DNA of 64,000 bases from Mytilus californianus (Eukaryota; Mollusca; Bivalvia; Mytilida; Mytilidae), in assembly GCF_021869535.1 (NCBI RefSeq), contig NW_026262712.1, positions 46,172,884-46,236,883 on the forward strand. The letters run 5' to 3'. This document shows positions 46,201 through 58,462 of this stretch, one piece after another. The position numbers and the translations under genes were made by a program. Position 1 is the first letter of the stretch. Each line of letters opens with the position of its first letter. Under the pieces are notes generated by a model. It saw only the letters and a list, made by a program, of their open reading frames with translations. It ran no database searches and was not told the DNA's origin.

Positions 46201-48347
46201 ACGTTCAGGCGTATTTGAGTTGATGTTTTGCCCTAAAAACGTATAATATAAAAAATGTATGATATATCTGGCTTTATATTCGATTTTTTTATATATGTTA
46301 AGGCTACATGTTGATATAATAACATTGAGAATTCACAGTATCAAAGATTGAAATAAATTGGTGCAGTGAAATGCCTTTATAATGAGTCATTACTACAGAG
46401 AAGGTGTGTTTGAAACACAAAAATTACAAATATTTAACTACAGGTGTATTTCTTACTGGTATTTTTGTTTCGTTCACTCATTTTTCACTCATTTTCAAAT
46501 AAAATTTAGGCATGTTTTTGTTTTATTCATGAAATATATGTAAAAAAAAAATAGGAAACATCGTTCACTAACTCCCCCTTAATTCTCTATCAAAAAACCT
46601 TGACAACAGACTTCACTTTTGGATCTTAAAAATGCATAATTTAAAAATCTTATTGTTGTGTGTGTTATCTAGGTTATCTAGTCTTCATTCTCTGACAAAT
46701 ATAGTTTGCCCTTCTATGAAATATTTAAATAATTGTTTTAGTGTTTTATTGAACTTTCGAAAATTCCTCCTGACAAAAGATCAGACAATAATTTTATGCT
46801 GACAAAAGGCTTACAGGTACAGCAAATGATGCTGAATAGCTAACACATACATTTCTTTTTAAAGTACAAGTTTTATATCTTACGGGGAACCCCCTTCCCC
46901 TCTTGGAAAATGTTTTCAGGGTAAAATTATCACCTGCAGTAATGAAATCGTTCTTGATCATCTGCGTCAAATTATTTTTATCAACAATTTTGGAATTACA
47001 AAACTATTCCAAGCTTAGCAACTTTCACCGTGACCTCCCTCTCCCTTTATACAAAAAAACAAAAAAAAAACAAAGACACAATTTTATTATCATCCTTTTA
47101 GTAAACACTAAAATTGTTACAAATAATTCTGATTTTAGCTGCTGAGGACACATGATTCTTACGCGCAGAAACAAGACTGAGATTCATTTGGTTGAATAAA
47201 AAGAAAAGTATCTAGAGTATCGTACAATTTTGTCAGAGAAACAATATCCAGGAGGCTTAGGCTACACTGAATTTATTATCTAAACTCATCTAAGATGTGT
47301 TCAGGCTCACCTGATAGTTAACCGTGATCAACTTAGTAAAAACAGGTCCTTTATTCTATATTTATGTCTCCATTTTTATGCAAAACCTTTTACATTTTGA
47401 TATTTCGGGTCATTTTTGAAGATCGTACGGTGACGTATTGTTGTTAACATCTACTTCATTTGGTTTCTAATGGAAATTTGTCCATTGGCAAGCATACCAC
47501 ATGATCTTTTTTATATAGGTATTTGATATTTTACACCTTGTTTTGATGGTCATGCAAAAGGATCGTAATCCAGCAAATCAGATGCATATTTTCTTATCTC
47601 AAAAGGGGGCAAGAGGGGTTTGCATTAAAAAGTCAATGATTTTTATTTTGCTCAATACAAATAACAGTAAATTTAAAATATTGATAACCCATAACAGCAA
47701 TTTAGATGATCTTAAATGAGAAAACAGAAAACAGTGAATTCAAAAATAAAAAAAAAAAAACAAAAAAAAAACAGTTAACAGGGGTCATTTTTTCAGTTCA
47801 CAACAATGTCAATTTTTAGAAAACAGATAACTAGTCAGTTAACGGCACATATATTTTCAAAATAACAGTTAACAAAAGTTTAAAAATGCCTAAAACACCT
47901 TAACAGAAAAGATCTTACCCTTCTCCAAAATCAAATTAAAACAAAATAGACTCAACTTTGCTCATATTAAATATCCACACAAGATATGCTAGGTATATTT
48001 TTTATCAATTATACTTTTTTCTGCATCAATCATCTTGAATATTTGCCACTTTTAACTTAAATATAAAGGCAAAGAACAAGAACATAGGTGCACAGAACCA
48101 GGACCGTTTTTCTAATCACCAGCACGTCATCAGGACAATTTAGTTTGGCGAATTTGCACGACTTTTGCAAAAAAAAAAAATCGTTGTAATATACCTCGCA
48201 TGGTACTTAGGACGTATCAGAGAAAAAATTGCAGTTCTGATACAATGTAAACAAACCCACCAGCACAGAATCAGGACCCACTAGCACCAGTCAGGTCCAA
48301 ATCATTAGCACAGAACGTGCTCTGGCAGGACAACCTTACCCACCGTG
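43261..48347. mobile_element. 5.1-kb DNA transposon with CACGGTG termini and 5-bp TSD
   Basis: The left end CACGGTGGGTAAGGTT and the right end AACCTTACCCACCGTG head inverted repeats of about 68 bp (about 90 percent matching, one 1-bp indel). They contain TTCTGTGCTGGTGATTTGG and CTGACTGGTGCTGGTG-type blocks; related TCCTGATTCTGTGCTGGTG words recur in the subterminal regions (43638-43700; 48250-48290 inverted). The flanks carry GATAT. CAC-starting TIRs with 5-bp duplications are the signature of the Transib/RAG-like superfamily, but no transposase or RAG-like ORF was seen (longest frame 109 aa, 44561-44890, unrecognised). It is therefore a non-autonomous element of uncertain superfamily. Confidence 0.85.
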
Positions 48348-48352
48348 GATAT

Positions 48353-49599
48353 CTCAAGGTTAAAAATGATCACAGGTAGTTACATTAGCCTTATCTAATA
48401 GTGGTTTATTTCATTTTATTTACTATATACATAAAAAAAAATACCAATTTCAATAATTTGATTCATTATCAAATACAAAAATGTATCTGTTCAAGATCTA
48501 CTTAGCAAGTAATAGTTACCCTATGCTGAAAAAAGAATTTTTGAAAAAGTAAAGAAAAGGGGTAATTTAAATAGTAGAGCAATAATAGGAAATTGGAAAA
48601 ACATTTTATGATGTGAAACATACCTTAATAAAAATGATGTGATACTTTTGTTGGGAAAAAACGACGATAACATAAAAATAATTCACTCATTGCAGATTAT
48701 TAGTGTGATACTGAAAAACGTTTTTCCTTTACGAAATCCCCTAAACAGAATTAAAATAATTATCTTAATGAATAATACTTTGGAAAAATTGTGGTTTTGA
48801 ATTAATTTAGATACATCTACGTATTTCCCTGTAAAAGGACATTATTATCCGACTGTTTGCTACTTTCCTAATACCACAACACACATATCTGTGAACATAA
48901 TCTTTTATTCGAAGAAAGAGTTTATGAAAACTGACACATATTATTCTCAAAGTGGAATATCTTTTCAACTTGCCGTTTTTACCTAATTTTTCTATGGGTC
49001 TATATTCAAAATAATATAGTTAGATAAGAAAAAACAAAGAATGAAGCTTGGCATTCATGTAATTACATGCTGAGCATTGGATTGTAATTGCAATGCAATT
49101 ATGATGAATATATTAAAAAATTTTAAGGCTTAAGGGAAATTATTTTACCCGAAAAATGATTTTTTTTTTCGTTAAATTAGATTTAAAACGAAAACAAGTC
49201 AGAATGAGTAGCAAATGCTGATTTTTCTCAAAAAGGATAAAAGATAATCACAAACAACAAGAAGAGGTGCTTCTTCTACTATAAGCGACACAATAATATG
49301 GCCTTCAAACATTATACAGAAACAACACTGACATTCATTAACTGGTTCGACGTGCAGCTATATTATATAGCAACAATGCTGACAAGCATTCACTGGTACT
49401 ACATGCTGCTGTGTTCCCAAATGGTGCCTGTTGGAGAAATGGAGGACGTCTCGCTCTAGAATAACTACATTAAATGTAGAATAGGCAAATCTTAACACGT
49501 CGAAGCCGACAAGTTTACCTTGTTACTAATGAAGATGGATAGTGTTTGCATTTACATTAGCGAATATTGACTGCGTACCAGGTCGAGACATGTTTCGAT
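48353..49599. other. right flank and unassigned sequence
   Basis: 48353-48410 continues the ancestral flank matching 2164-2225. At 49310-49410 two diverged copies of about 50 bp (ACAACACTGACATTCATTAA / ACAATGCTGACAAGCATTCA) lie in tandem. Otherwise nothing. Confidence 0.45.
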
Positions 49600-49880
49600 A
49601 TCACAAACTAGTCAAAACATTTACTAAATTTTATCATCGGTACAAGGACATCATTCGTAAATATAAATTAACATGAAGTCATCTTATACGTTCAGGTATT
49701 TCACATCCAATCCTTTATTGTAATATTCTTTACAAAGCACAAAAATGTCGGCATTCACCTCAAAAGCTAACCAAACCTTTAAACAGACTTATTCGGAAGG
49801 GATATAGTTACGATACTGTTGTCAAGTCATTAAGGATTGCATATTTTGTTATTAATATTTATTCACTCATGGGGTCTTTG
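49600..49880 (+). pseudogene. retroelement protein relic (unresolved)
   Basis: One frame with a single early stop reads FYHRYKDIIRKYKL, SGISHPILYCNILYKAQK and KPLNRLIRKGYSYDTVVKSLRIAY. I recall similar text (RYKDII.KY...L, GISHPVFYGD, LI.RGYD) from the C-terminal end of reverse-transcriptase-containing ORFs common in bivalves, but cannot name the clade. It is directly followed by a family A repeat. Confidence 0.4.
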
Positions 49881-49892
49881 CATCGGAAATAA

Positions 49893-50520
49893 ACACATTT
49901 ATTCTAAAACCAGTTGCTAGCATGATACGGGTAATGTTCTTCTCACATATTTTATGATGGTATGATACTAAACCCCTAACGGGAGGGATTGTACTTGATT
50001 TTCATATAATGCAGACATAATCTTTCAATCAGTTTAATTGAGGTCTGGAGCTGGCATGTCAGTAACTGCTAGTAGCCCTTTGTTAATTTATGTATCTTTG
50101 TTATTTTGCTTAGTTTCTTTTGTTACCTATTCTGACATTGGAATCGGACTTCTTTTAAACTGAGTTTTACTGTGCGTATCGCTGTGTGTTTCTTTATTCT
50201 AAATTGGGTAGAGGTATAGGGGGGGGGGTTGGGTTGAGATCTCACAAAACATGTTTAACCCCGCCGCAATTTTGCGCCTGTTCCGAGTCAGAAACCTCTG
50301 GCCTTTGTTAGTTTTGTATGTTTTTTAATTTTAATTCATTTATATGTTTTGGAGTTAAGTATGACGTCCATTTTCACTGAACTAGTACAAATTTTTATTT
50401 AGGGGCCAGCTGAGGATTTTCTCGCTGCGTTGAAGACCCATTGGTGGCCTTCGGCTGTTGTCTGCTCTTTGGCCGGGTTGTTGTCTCTTTGGCATATTCC
50501 CCATTTCCATTCTCAATTTT
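49893..50520 (-). repeat. family A, full-length copy
   Basis: Minus-strand copy from TTTATTCTAAAACCAGTTGC (49909) to the terminal GAATGGAAATGGGGAATATG (50512). A G-run of nine lies at 50220-50228. Compared with 36235-36875 it is more complete. Confidence 0.85.
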
Positions 50521-51927
50521 ATTTTATACTGTAATATGAATATGAACCCAGCTTTGTACTAGACCGATTTTATCTTTTAATTAGTAAACAGTTTAACAGT
50601 CCTTAGGGAGACATATCTTCCTACCAGGACATTATCTTTCTGACTCAGGGCCGATCATTTGTTTTTACTCTTAAAGGGGTAGATCTCGGGTAATGGAGAT
50701 CCAATCTTACAAAGATTTTGGAAATCAATTCTGCGTTTTAACCTAGCAGTAATTGACACAATGATCAAGCATTTATGTTCTTTACATTTGGTTATGATAA
50801 TGATGCAGGAGCATCTACAAAAATTAGACACGTTCGACTCCCACAAAGCATTAAATTAAGGAATAACATATTTTCAAAATTCAAAAATCGTTGCAGAAAA
50901 GTTTGAAAATTAACATTCATCCTTGAATTGCTTTTGAAAATAAAAGTATGTACTGGGGAGTTTTTATGGAGTGACTCTTGATATATGATTTTGAAAGGTT
51001 TGGTACGAATTGATTAAGAAAAAAATAGATTGAATAATGAAGTTTTAAGGTTTTAGTACTCAGCTCTTGGTTAATAGGCTGTACTTCACTGTAAATTTCG
51101 TCTTTGTTTTTCAAATACAAACGGCAATACTAGAAAATATGTTCTGAACATCAATCCTTGTACAATCCAATGCTATCAGATAACCTACATTAGCACAAAG
51201 ATAATACTTAACATATAGTAACAGACTGTCGAAACATTTAATCTAGCGCCTGCTCGTCCGATGACAGGGGTATTTTGTAGTCTGGGGGGACGTTTATAAT
51301 ATAGAAATGTCAATTTGTACCAAAGGTAATCGTCCCAAACTAAATATTACTGATTTCCTTATAAACTTACATATTGTTGGGACCATACAATTTCAATTAA
51401 AGAGAGTCTGTAGAAGGTTTTGTGAAGAAAAAAAAAAACATTTCCAAAAAATTTTCTTTTTTTTCTTATGTCTGTAAACCAAATTGGTTGAAAAGTACAT
51501 TTCAAACGGTCATATTCAATAAAAGTTTGTGATTCTAAACATTAAAAAACAATAACTGTTTGAGCAATTGTTTTGCAGGTATTAAACGATATATTTTTTT
51601 CTGGCAAAGTTTGAAAAAAAAATATGCTATCCGAATTGTCGAGTTGTTCAGTAGTTTTAAACCACTTATTTACATTCAAATTACATATTACCATGACATT
51701 TCAGATTCACTTTAAAATATAAGTCTGCTATACATTTTAAAAGACATGGGTGTCTAAATGAGAACATGTGCATAAACACACAAAAATGTATGATAACTAT
51801 TGTTTTCAATATCCCTCAGTTAGTCGTACTCAATATATCATTAACATAAAATGCAACGGTGAATTTCATTAAGGCTTTGGTAATTGATGCATACCCTTTC
51901 AATGGTGTAAATATATATTTATGTATT
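50521..51927. other. non-coding stretch
   Basis: No supportable feature. Short open frames at 50655-51120 lack domains. Confidence 0.5.
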
Positions 51928-52734
51928 CATAATCGTAATGTTGTTCTGCTGTAGAAAGTCCCTTGTAGCTCTTGCAGTATGTGCACGTGCATTGTCATGC
52001 TGGAAAGTGTGTTTTTGGTGGCGTGCAAAATGTTACAATACATGTGGTCGTAGAACTTTATCAGTATACCAGGCTGTATTGACACCATTTCCCCTACCCG
52101 GTCCAAGATTCTGGAAGACAACAGGCCCTAATTTCTGGTTCAAGCCGATTCCACCCCATGCCATAATGCTTGGACCTCCCCATGCATCTCATTTCATCAT
52201 GCAGTTATCAGCATATCTTTCGCCCTGTCTTCTCCAGATTCGTGTCCTGCCATCTGCATTTGAAATGCAGTAACGGCTTTCGTCTGAAAAGATAACCGTC
52301 CTCCACTGCTGATGTCGCCAATTTTGACGATGGATGGTTCACTGTAGTCGTTCACGGCGATGACGTGGTGTGAGAATAGGACCTCTGGCAGGACGACGAC
52401 AACTCAGGTTACGACAATTCAATCGACGCCAAAGTGTATCATCACTAATTGGTCTCTGGTTAATGCCTATTGTCTGACGAGCAGTATGAGTTGCGCAGAG
52501 GAACTGGTTTTGCAGATTCTGTCGTAATATGTAGCGATCCTTACGCAATGTTGTAACTCTGGTGCGACCAGTATGAGGACGGTCATTTGTACTGTTTGTT
52601 GCATTGTAGCGTTCATGTAGATGTTAAATGGTGCGTACATTGCAGTTAAATGCATTTGCAACGACTTGAGGCGGCTGTCAAGCATTCAAACGTCCTATTG
52701 CCTGTTCACTTTGTCGTGGGTTCAGTCGTGGCAT
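51928..52734 (-). pseudogene. Tc1-like transposase, decayed and truncated
   Basis: From ATG at 52734 the minus strand reads MPRLNPRQSEQAIGRLNA, then (after stops) DRPHTGRTRVTTLRKDRYIL, ISDDTLWRRLNCRNLSCRRPARGP, WRTVIFSDESRYCI, DAWGGPSIMAWGGIGL, GPVVFQNLGPGRGNGVN and TFQHDNARAHTARATRDFL. These are the paired helix-turn-helix, GRPR hook, first catalytic Asp (FSDES) and second Asp (QHDNARAH) of Tc1 transposases. Homology ends at NNITIM, just before the PDLNPIEHLWD block with the third catalytic acid. Stops at about 52680 and 52623, among others, break it. No TIR found at either side. Confidence 0.9.
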
Positions 52735-54077
52735 CAGTACTGCATCAAACAGATAATGATGACACAAAAACTTAGAACCTCTTAAATACCCTTAATGAGG
52801 CACGGATTCAACTTATTTTATTTTTCTATTGCGCTTCCTCCATTATTTGTGTATACATGATATAGATTATGCTGTATATTGTCTATTGAATATGTATATT
52901 GTGTAAATCCAATTAGCTGTATTTGATTAAAGAAGTAAGGTATCATCATTATTATTATCATCTATCTATATGCTTGTTTTGCATAATCGAGTACAAATCA
53001 ATCGTATCCTTGCAAATTGTCAAAACAGTTACTGAAATAATGTATATTCCTTATTTTAGTAATTTTTATGTAATGCTTTCATTTAATATTTTATTACCTT
53101 CAATTTTAATAAGACAACATACAGGCTCAATTGTAGATTAATTAAAGTTTGTTTTGATTACGCTAAATAATACTTCGATACTTTATTTGCATGTTATAAA
53201 AATCATATACCACTTATTTTACGGCAAATGAATGAACTTGATTGGTATATCAACAGATTAACTTTTGTGAAACAAATGTGAGTAGTTAGAGGTCAATTAA
53301 TTTATGACCAGTTAAAAATTAGCCAACTTATTCAATATTTATTAACGTCATAACTTTTGCATAATACAAAAATATAAAAAAATATACATGAAAGGTTGTA
53401 TACGATAAAATACTGAAGCAACTCAATACAAAAAATATGAGATAGGATAAAAGCTACATAAGATACATCAAATGCCACAGTAATAAAACTTTGATATCTA
53501 TGTACAAAACGTTGATCTTTGTTTAAAAAAGGGGTTTAACACACATTGTTTAAACCTTGATTTCTTAAATATAAAAATTCCAAACATTAGGTTCAAAATT
53601 AAATTCATTTTAAATATTTTGAATCTAACACCTTGATAAAATTAACATTCTAAAAGTATATTAGGTCAATTATCTACAGTATTATAACAATAAATACACA
53701 CCGTCACTTCGCTTTTAAGATTTTATCATCTGCTCGTCTCCAAAAAGAGGAGCCACGCCACATCTAAATTTAAAAAAAAACCAAACAAACAAACAAACAA
53801 TTCGATGGCACAATGGGATCGCCATGTCTTAAATAGGAACAAGCAAATAATAAGTACCCTTCTAACAATATTGGAAAACATAATGTTTACAAAAGCTAAA
53901 GTATTATTTGATAACAACGTAACAGTGACAAAGGATTTAACTGTATGTGTGGCTGATATATATTTAAGTATTCGTAATATAATAAACTGCTTTTAAAATT
54001 ATTAAAGAAATATGATAAATCATGCATCATATGAAATGCATATCAAAGGCATTTGAACTAGAGGTTCTCAAGAGCCT
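52735..54077. other. non-coding stretch
   Basis: Has a CAAA microsatellite at 53778-53800. No gene or element recognised. Confidence 0.5.
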
Positions 54078-54417
54078 GTGTAGCTCACCTGTATCTACTG
54101 TGGTTTTTTGAAATCATTTTTAATAAGGTTAAAATCATAATAAATAGTATTAGATACCCTAATAATGATTGAGGCCAAGTTTGGTTTGCACATGAAAGCA
54201 ACAACATAGTCAGCTTTGAATAAGAAAAAAGAATGATTTATACTGCAACTAGTTGTGTTTATTTCCTAAATATAGTAACACCATTATTTTGTGCAATGTC
54301 ATTTTCATCATGGAACACTTTTTCCACAATCAGGGGTTCATTAAGGGATGAAAATAAGTTTGAAATTTGTGTTACAATTTAAATAGCTATCAATGCATTA
54401 ATTTAAGTTGCAGTATA

Positions 54418-54565
54418 ACAAAAATATTAGGTCAATGTCATAAAAATATAAACCTTTTTTTTTGTATTCGGCACAAAACTGGGGTAGGGCTTGGTAAAAC
54501 CTCCCTAGTTTCTCAGCCTCATACAAAAAAAACTATATTTTTCTGACATTGACCTAATATTGTAT
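54418..54565. repeat. small inverted repeat
   Basis: AATATTAGGTCAATGTCA at the left is complemented by TGACATTGACCTAATATT at the right, with about 110 bp between; MITE-like. Confidence 0.8.
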
Positions 54566-55144
54566 ATGTACGAATTGTAAAACATGAAAAGGATAAATAA
54601 GTTCATTTATTATTATACTGCATAAATTGACTGACTAGAATTATTAAAATTGGTAACAAATATCGATAAAGATAAATACATTTAATCCAGTATTCTACTA
54701 TGCAAATAAAAGGAAAATAATTATTTGGTTGCAGCAATACAAATATTCGGCGAATTTTTCAACAAAGTTTGACATACTCTGTTCAAACAATAAACATTAT
54801 AAAACTAGACAACAATTGAATAAAATAAAAATCAGGGCGAATTGACCTGAGCGAACAGGTAGTAGGGCGAATAGATACTAGGGTGAACGGACCCGGTTCC
54901 TGAATACACAATTGATTTTATGTTTGAATTAGGTCACAAGCGTTTATTTCTTATTAGTACTAAATGAGTGTTCTTTCAAACATTGTTGTGTTGATGAAGC
55001 CTACATATCTATTCCTTTTCTATTTCAGATGAATGTGCACACTCAATACAATATTCAAGCACAAAAAATGAAAATTCTGTTTTTAAATACCGGGGGTAAA
55101 ACGGAACAGCTTAACAGTATCATGTATATAGGGCTTTCACGGTT

Positions 55145-55355
55145 GACAAAATTACCGTAATTGTCCTATGAGAATCGAAATAATTCATGGCAGCCGTAGA
55201 TTTGTTTTCAATTAACCATGGGTTGGGCATTTATGTTCCTTTTTCACCTCTCGCTAACCTCGGGATAAAATAATCGAATATAAATGCCCAACCCATGGTT
55301 AAATGAAAACAAATCTACGGCTGTCATGAATTATTTTTTGATTTTACCCCTATGT
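55145..55355. repeat. hairpin MITE with arms of about 56 bp
   Basis: GCCGTAGATTTGTTTTCAAT (55193) through GGGTTGGGCATTTAT is mirrored by ATAAATGCCCAACCC through AAACAAATCTACGGC (to 55321), with a 45-bp loop containing TCGCTAACCTCGGGATAAAA. Same family as 31010-31190. Confidence 0.85.
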
Positions 55356-56577
55356 TCTACTTTTAGCCATGTCGGCCATGTTGTTTGGAAGGCGGGGTCA
55401 TTGGACACATTTTTAAAACAAGACACCCTAATGATGATTGTGGCAAAGTTTGGTAAAATTTGTCTCAGTAGTTTCAGAGGGGAAGATTTTTGTAAAAGAT
55501 AACAAAAATTTACGAAAAATTGTTAAAAAATAATTTTAAAGGGCAATAACTCCTTAAGGGGTCAATTGACAATTTTGTTCATCTGACTTATTTGTAGATG
55601 TTTCTTTGCTGAACATATTTGCTGTTTACAGATTATCTCGATCTATAATAATATTCAAGATAATAACAAAAACTGCAAAATTTCCTTAAAATTATCAATT
55701 CAGGGGCAGCAGCCCAACAACGGGTTGTCGGATTTGTCTGAAAATTTCAGTGCAGTTAGATCTTAACATGATGAACATTTTCACATGATGTCAGATTTGC
55801 TCTTAATGCTTTAGTTTCAGAGATAAAAGCCAAAAACTGCATTTTACCCCTATGTTCTATTTTTAGCCATGTCGGCCATGTTTGTTGGCAGGCGGGGTCA
55901 TCGGACACATTTTTTAAACTAGATACCCTAATGATGATTTTGGCCAAGTTTGGAAAACTATGTCTCAGTAGTTTCAGAGAAGAAGATTTTTGTAAAAGTT
56001 AACGACGACGGAGTACGGACGACAAGTGAAGAGAAAAGCTCACATGGCCCTTCGGGCCAGGTGAGCTAAAACAATATTATGATGATAAAAGAAGAGGAAT
56101 GAAAATGTCAGATAGTTACACATATTACATTACTGGCATAAGAACACCATGTACACGTACACGTGAAACTACAGAATGCAACAATAACTACTGATAAAAG
56201 TTTTATACATGGTGTGCACATAGTAATAAAATACGGAAAAATCATTTGGTTAAACAAACTTATGCAAAAATTGAAACATTACGGCCCGACCATTTTACGG
56301 ATTACACTTGCAGACTCATGTAGGTTTTCTTGCACTGCCTACCTGTTATTATGCCTTTATTTATCAATAGTTGGAGATTAAATGTTTTATAATTTTCGCA
56401 GTCTTATTTTTCATGAAAGTGGGAAATTAATACTCAATGGAAGGGTGATGTATCCAAGCAAAACATTAAATATCCTTGACGTATCAAACAAACCAGTAAA
56501 TTAATTACAATGTAATGTCAACTAGAACTTTACTCAACTAAAAGTAAAAGGACACATTATTACTTCTGTTTATATGA

Positions 56578-56760
56578 AATAAGAAGATGTGGTATAATTG
56601 GCAATGAGACAAAATCCAAAATGACGTGGATTTAAGCAGTAATAGTTCACCATAAGGCCTTAAGCAATAAGCAAAACTCATGCTGTAAAACCAGCTATAA
56701 AAGATCGCGACATAACAAAATGTGAAGCATTCAAAATAAATTATGTAAACAAACAATAAA
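56578..56760 (+). repeat. family D fragment
   Basis: ATAAGAAGATGTGGTATAAT, GGCAATGAGACAAAATCC, AAACCAGCTATAAAAGATCG: diverged match to 14467-14700. Confidence 0.7.
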
Positions 56761-58136
56761 AATATATCACATATGTAAGTTAAATAATTCAAACAAACAT
56801 ATAATTAGATTTAACAAAGACAAAAACAAAAATTGTATTTGAAAGTAAATATAATCTAGTACATTATAGTAAAGTATAAAGACATATACACACTCGCCCG
56901 ATGAAGCAACAAAATCAAAATAGAATTACGAGGGTACACAAATATTGGAAATAACACTACAAATTGCATTCGTCTAAAGCTTCCCTATGGACCTACCTGC
57001 ATCATGAACAATTAAGGCCAAACATTTGAAAGCCGGATCTGTAAATACCAAGCCACGAAAAGATTTATACGACCAAAAGGGACATAATAGTACAAAGACA
57101 AATGAAGGGGAAACTGTAAAAGTAAATAAAATGACACACAAAGCCAGAATCTAGAATATATAAACTAAGAACACCATACATTATTTCTGACACTGAATAT
57201 TTATTTAAAAGTTCTTGATAACCTCCGATTAACGTTTTGCGAAAAAAAGAATAGGAAGTTCATTGACCAATAGTAGCTCATCAATATTTTGCTCAAACAG
57301 CGATAACGTTTGACTAAATCCTCGTGTCAGCTGCAAGCGTTGACATATCGTATAATTTCAGAAATGCATCCTTCATATGCAAGTGAAGTTTATTGCTACT
57401 AGGTTTTAATTGATACAACAGTGCATACTGTATCTGCTTTGTTGGCATAGGTTTATTATCTATTTTTTAAATGTTGTTGTAGGTTGGTGACACCATTAAA
57501 TATTGGTCGAATTAATATGATTTGACCAGATCTCATATTCGTGCTGTATCAAGGTTACGATGTCTGCATGAAGCCTTTATTTCAGAAAGTGAACAATGTT
57601 TTGTATGTTAGTTTACTGTAATTAGTATGTTTACATCTGACGGGATATTACCTTTGCTTGACTTTCCAGGAAAGGGTTAATTTGCTTTTGAAACATGAAT
57701 ACTTCTTAATACAACAGCAGATAGGAAGTTATTAACGGAATTAAGTAGCGTTACAGAAACAAAACAGTATCTACTGTTGCCTTTATTCATGAATAGAAAT
57801 ACAAACTATTTCAAAACTTAAGAAAATCAACACAAAATCTTGAAAGATTCACATAAGGTATTAGACTCAAGTATAAAATACTATATGTCATTTCAAATAC
57901 TTCTTAAATAAATGTTTCGTTTATAACTGTAGAACTATTTTGATTTGCTCCACTGTTACTAAAGATATAAAGAAAAGTGTTTTTCTTTCTTTAGCTTATT
58001 GGATATAACGAGATAAATCTAAGTCATTTGGTTTTGGCTTTATATTATTTGTTTTCGTGTCTTCATCTGAACACATACTAATGTCTTTATTGGCTTTAGT
58101 TTGTATTAAATACTTTTCATGCATTATCCTCTAGTA
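56761..58136. other. non-coding stretch downstream of PTB exon copy 2
   Basis: No gene or clear element. It would hold the 3-prime UTR of gene copy 2. Confidence 0.45.
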
Positions 58137-58462
58137 TCAAGGTTTGTCCGCTGACTGTATCCTTTTTATAAAGATCGGTACCAAGCGAAAAAGTCTTTCT
58201 AAATTATCTCTTGAATCACACAGAAATGTGACATTACCCGGGCCTAAAATATGCCTCCTACCTAGAGTGATTACAATTTCTCGCCCTTCTTTTGACTTTC
58301 CATATTGTGGCACTATATCATATGGCCAATGACATTTTAATGTCCTTTTCTTTATGTCTTCTAATGTGAAGCCTTCAGGTTTAACATAAAGTCGGTATTT
58401 ACTGGTTAATCCAAATTTCCAGGCATCTTTCCCTGGTTTGGCCATGACAATAAAACAAAGAT
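58137..58462 (-). CDS. IRS-type PTB-like terminal exon of gene copy 2
   Basis: Same length (326 nt), same phase and same acceptor type (TTGTCTTTCGTTTCAG|AT) as the 30685-30360 exon. The protein runs DLCFIVMAKP, KYRLYVKPEGFTLEDIKK, CHWPYDIVPQYGK, EIVITLGRRHILGPG, VTFLCDSRDNLERLF and ends SADKP. HWPYDIVPQYG and LGRRHILGPG.VTFLC look closer to the DOK/IRS consensus (WPY..ir.yG; GRR...G.G.f.f) than the 30 kb copy, but the Arg before the YG motif is replaced (VPQYG instead of VRKFG), which could weaken phosphotyrosine binding. The upstream B-box exon is damaged, so expression as a fusion is doubtful; the exon itself is intact. Confidence 0.7.

Larger units (their letters stand above)
42649..47826 (+). 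repeat. 5.19-kb tandem duplication, unit 2
   Basis: Direct copy of 37459-42648. Differences include a 3-base insertion at 43221, loss of about 10 bp near 43394, and an extra GGGGTCATTT near 47781. Beyond 47826 the sequence continues into the right end of the transposon, so unit 2 retains the original right-hand flank. Confidence 0.95.
54078..56068. repeat. composite dispersed repeat bounded by TAGCTCACCTG
   Basis: The left edge (54082) reads TAGCTCACCTG and the right edge (56068) is its complement CAGGTGAGCTA, preceded by a small stem GGCCCTTCGGGCC. Inside: an inverted repeat at 54418-54565; a hairpin at 55145-55355; and two direct copies (55345-55500 and 55845-56000) of a block with TTAGCCATGTCGGCCATGTT, GGCGGGGTCAT, CCCTAATGATGATT and TCAGTAGTTTCAGAG. 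A related end (GCTCACACGGCCGCTCGATC then CAGGTGAGCTTAG) is found inside both CACGGTG elements (40540-40580, 45720-45765). Confidence 0.65.

Noticed and set aside
51938-52273. 111-residue plus-strand ORF
   Set aside because: Antisense shadow of the Tc1 transposase pseudogene, whose motifs read on the minus strand.
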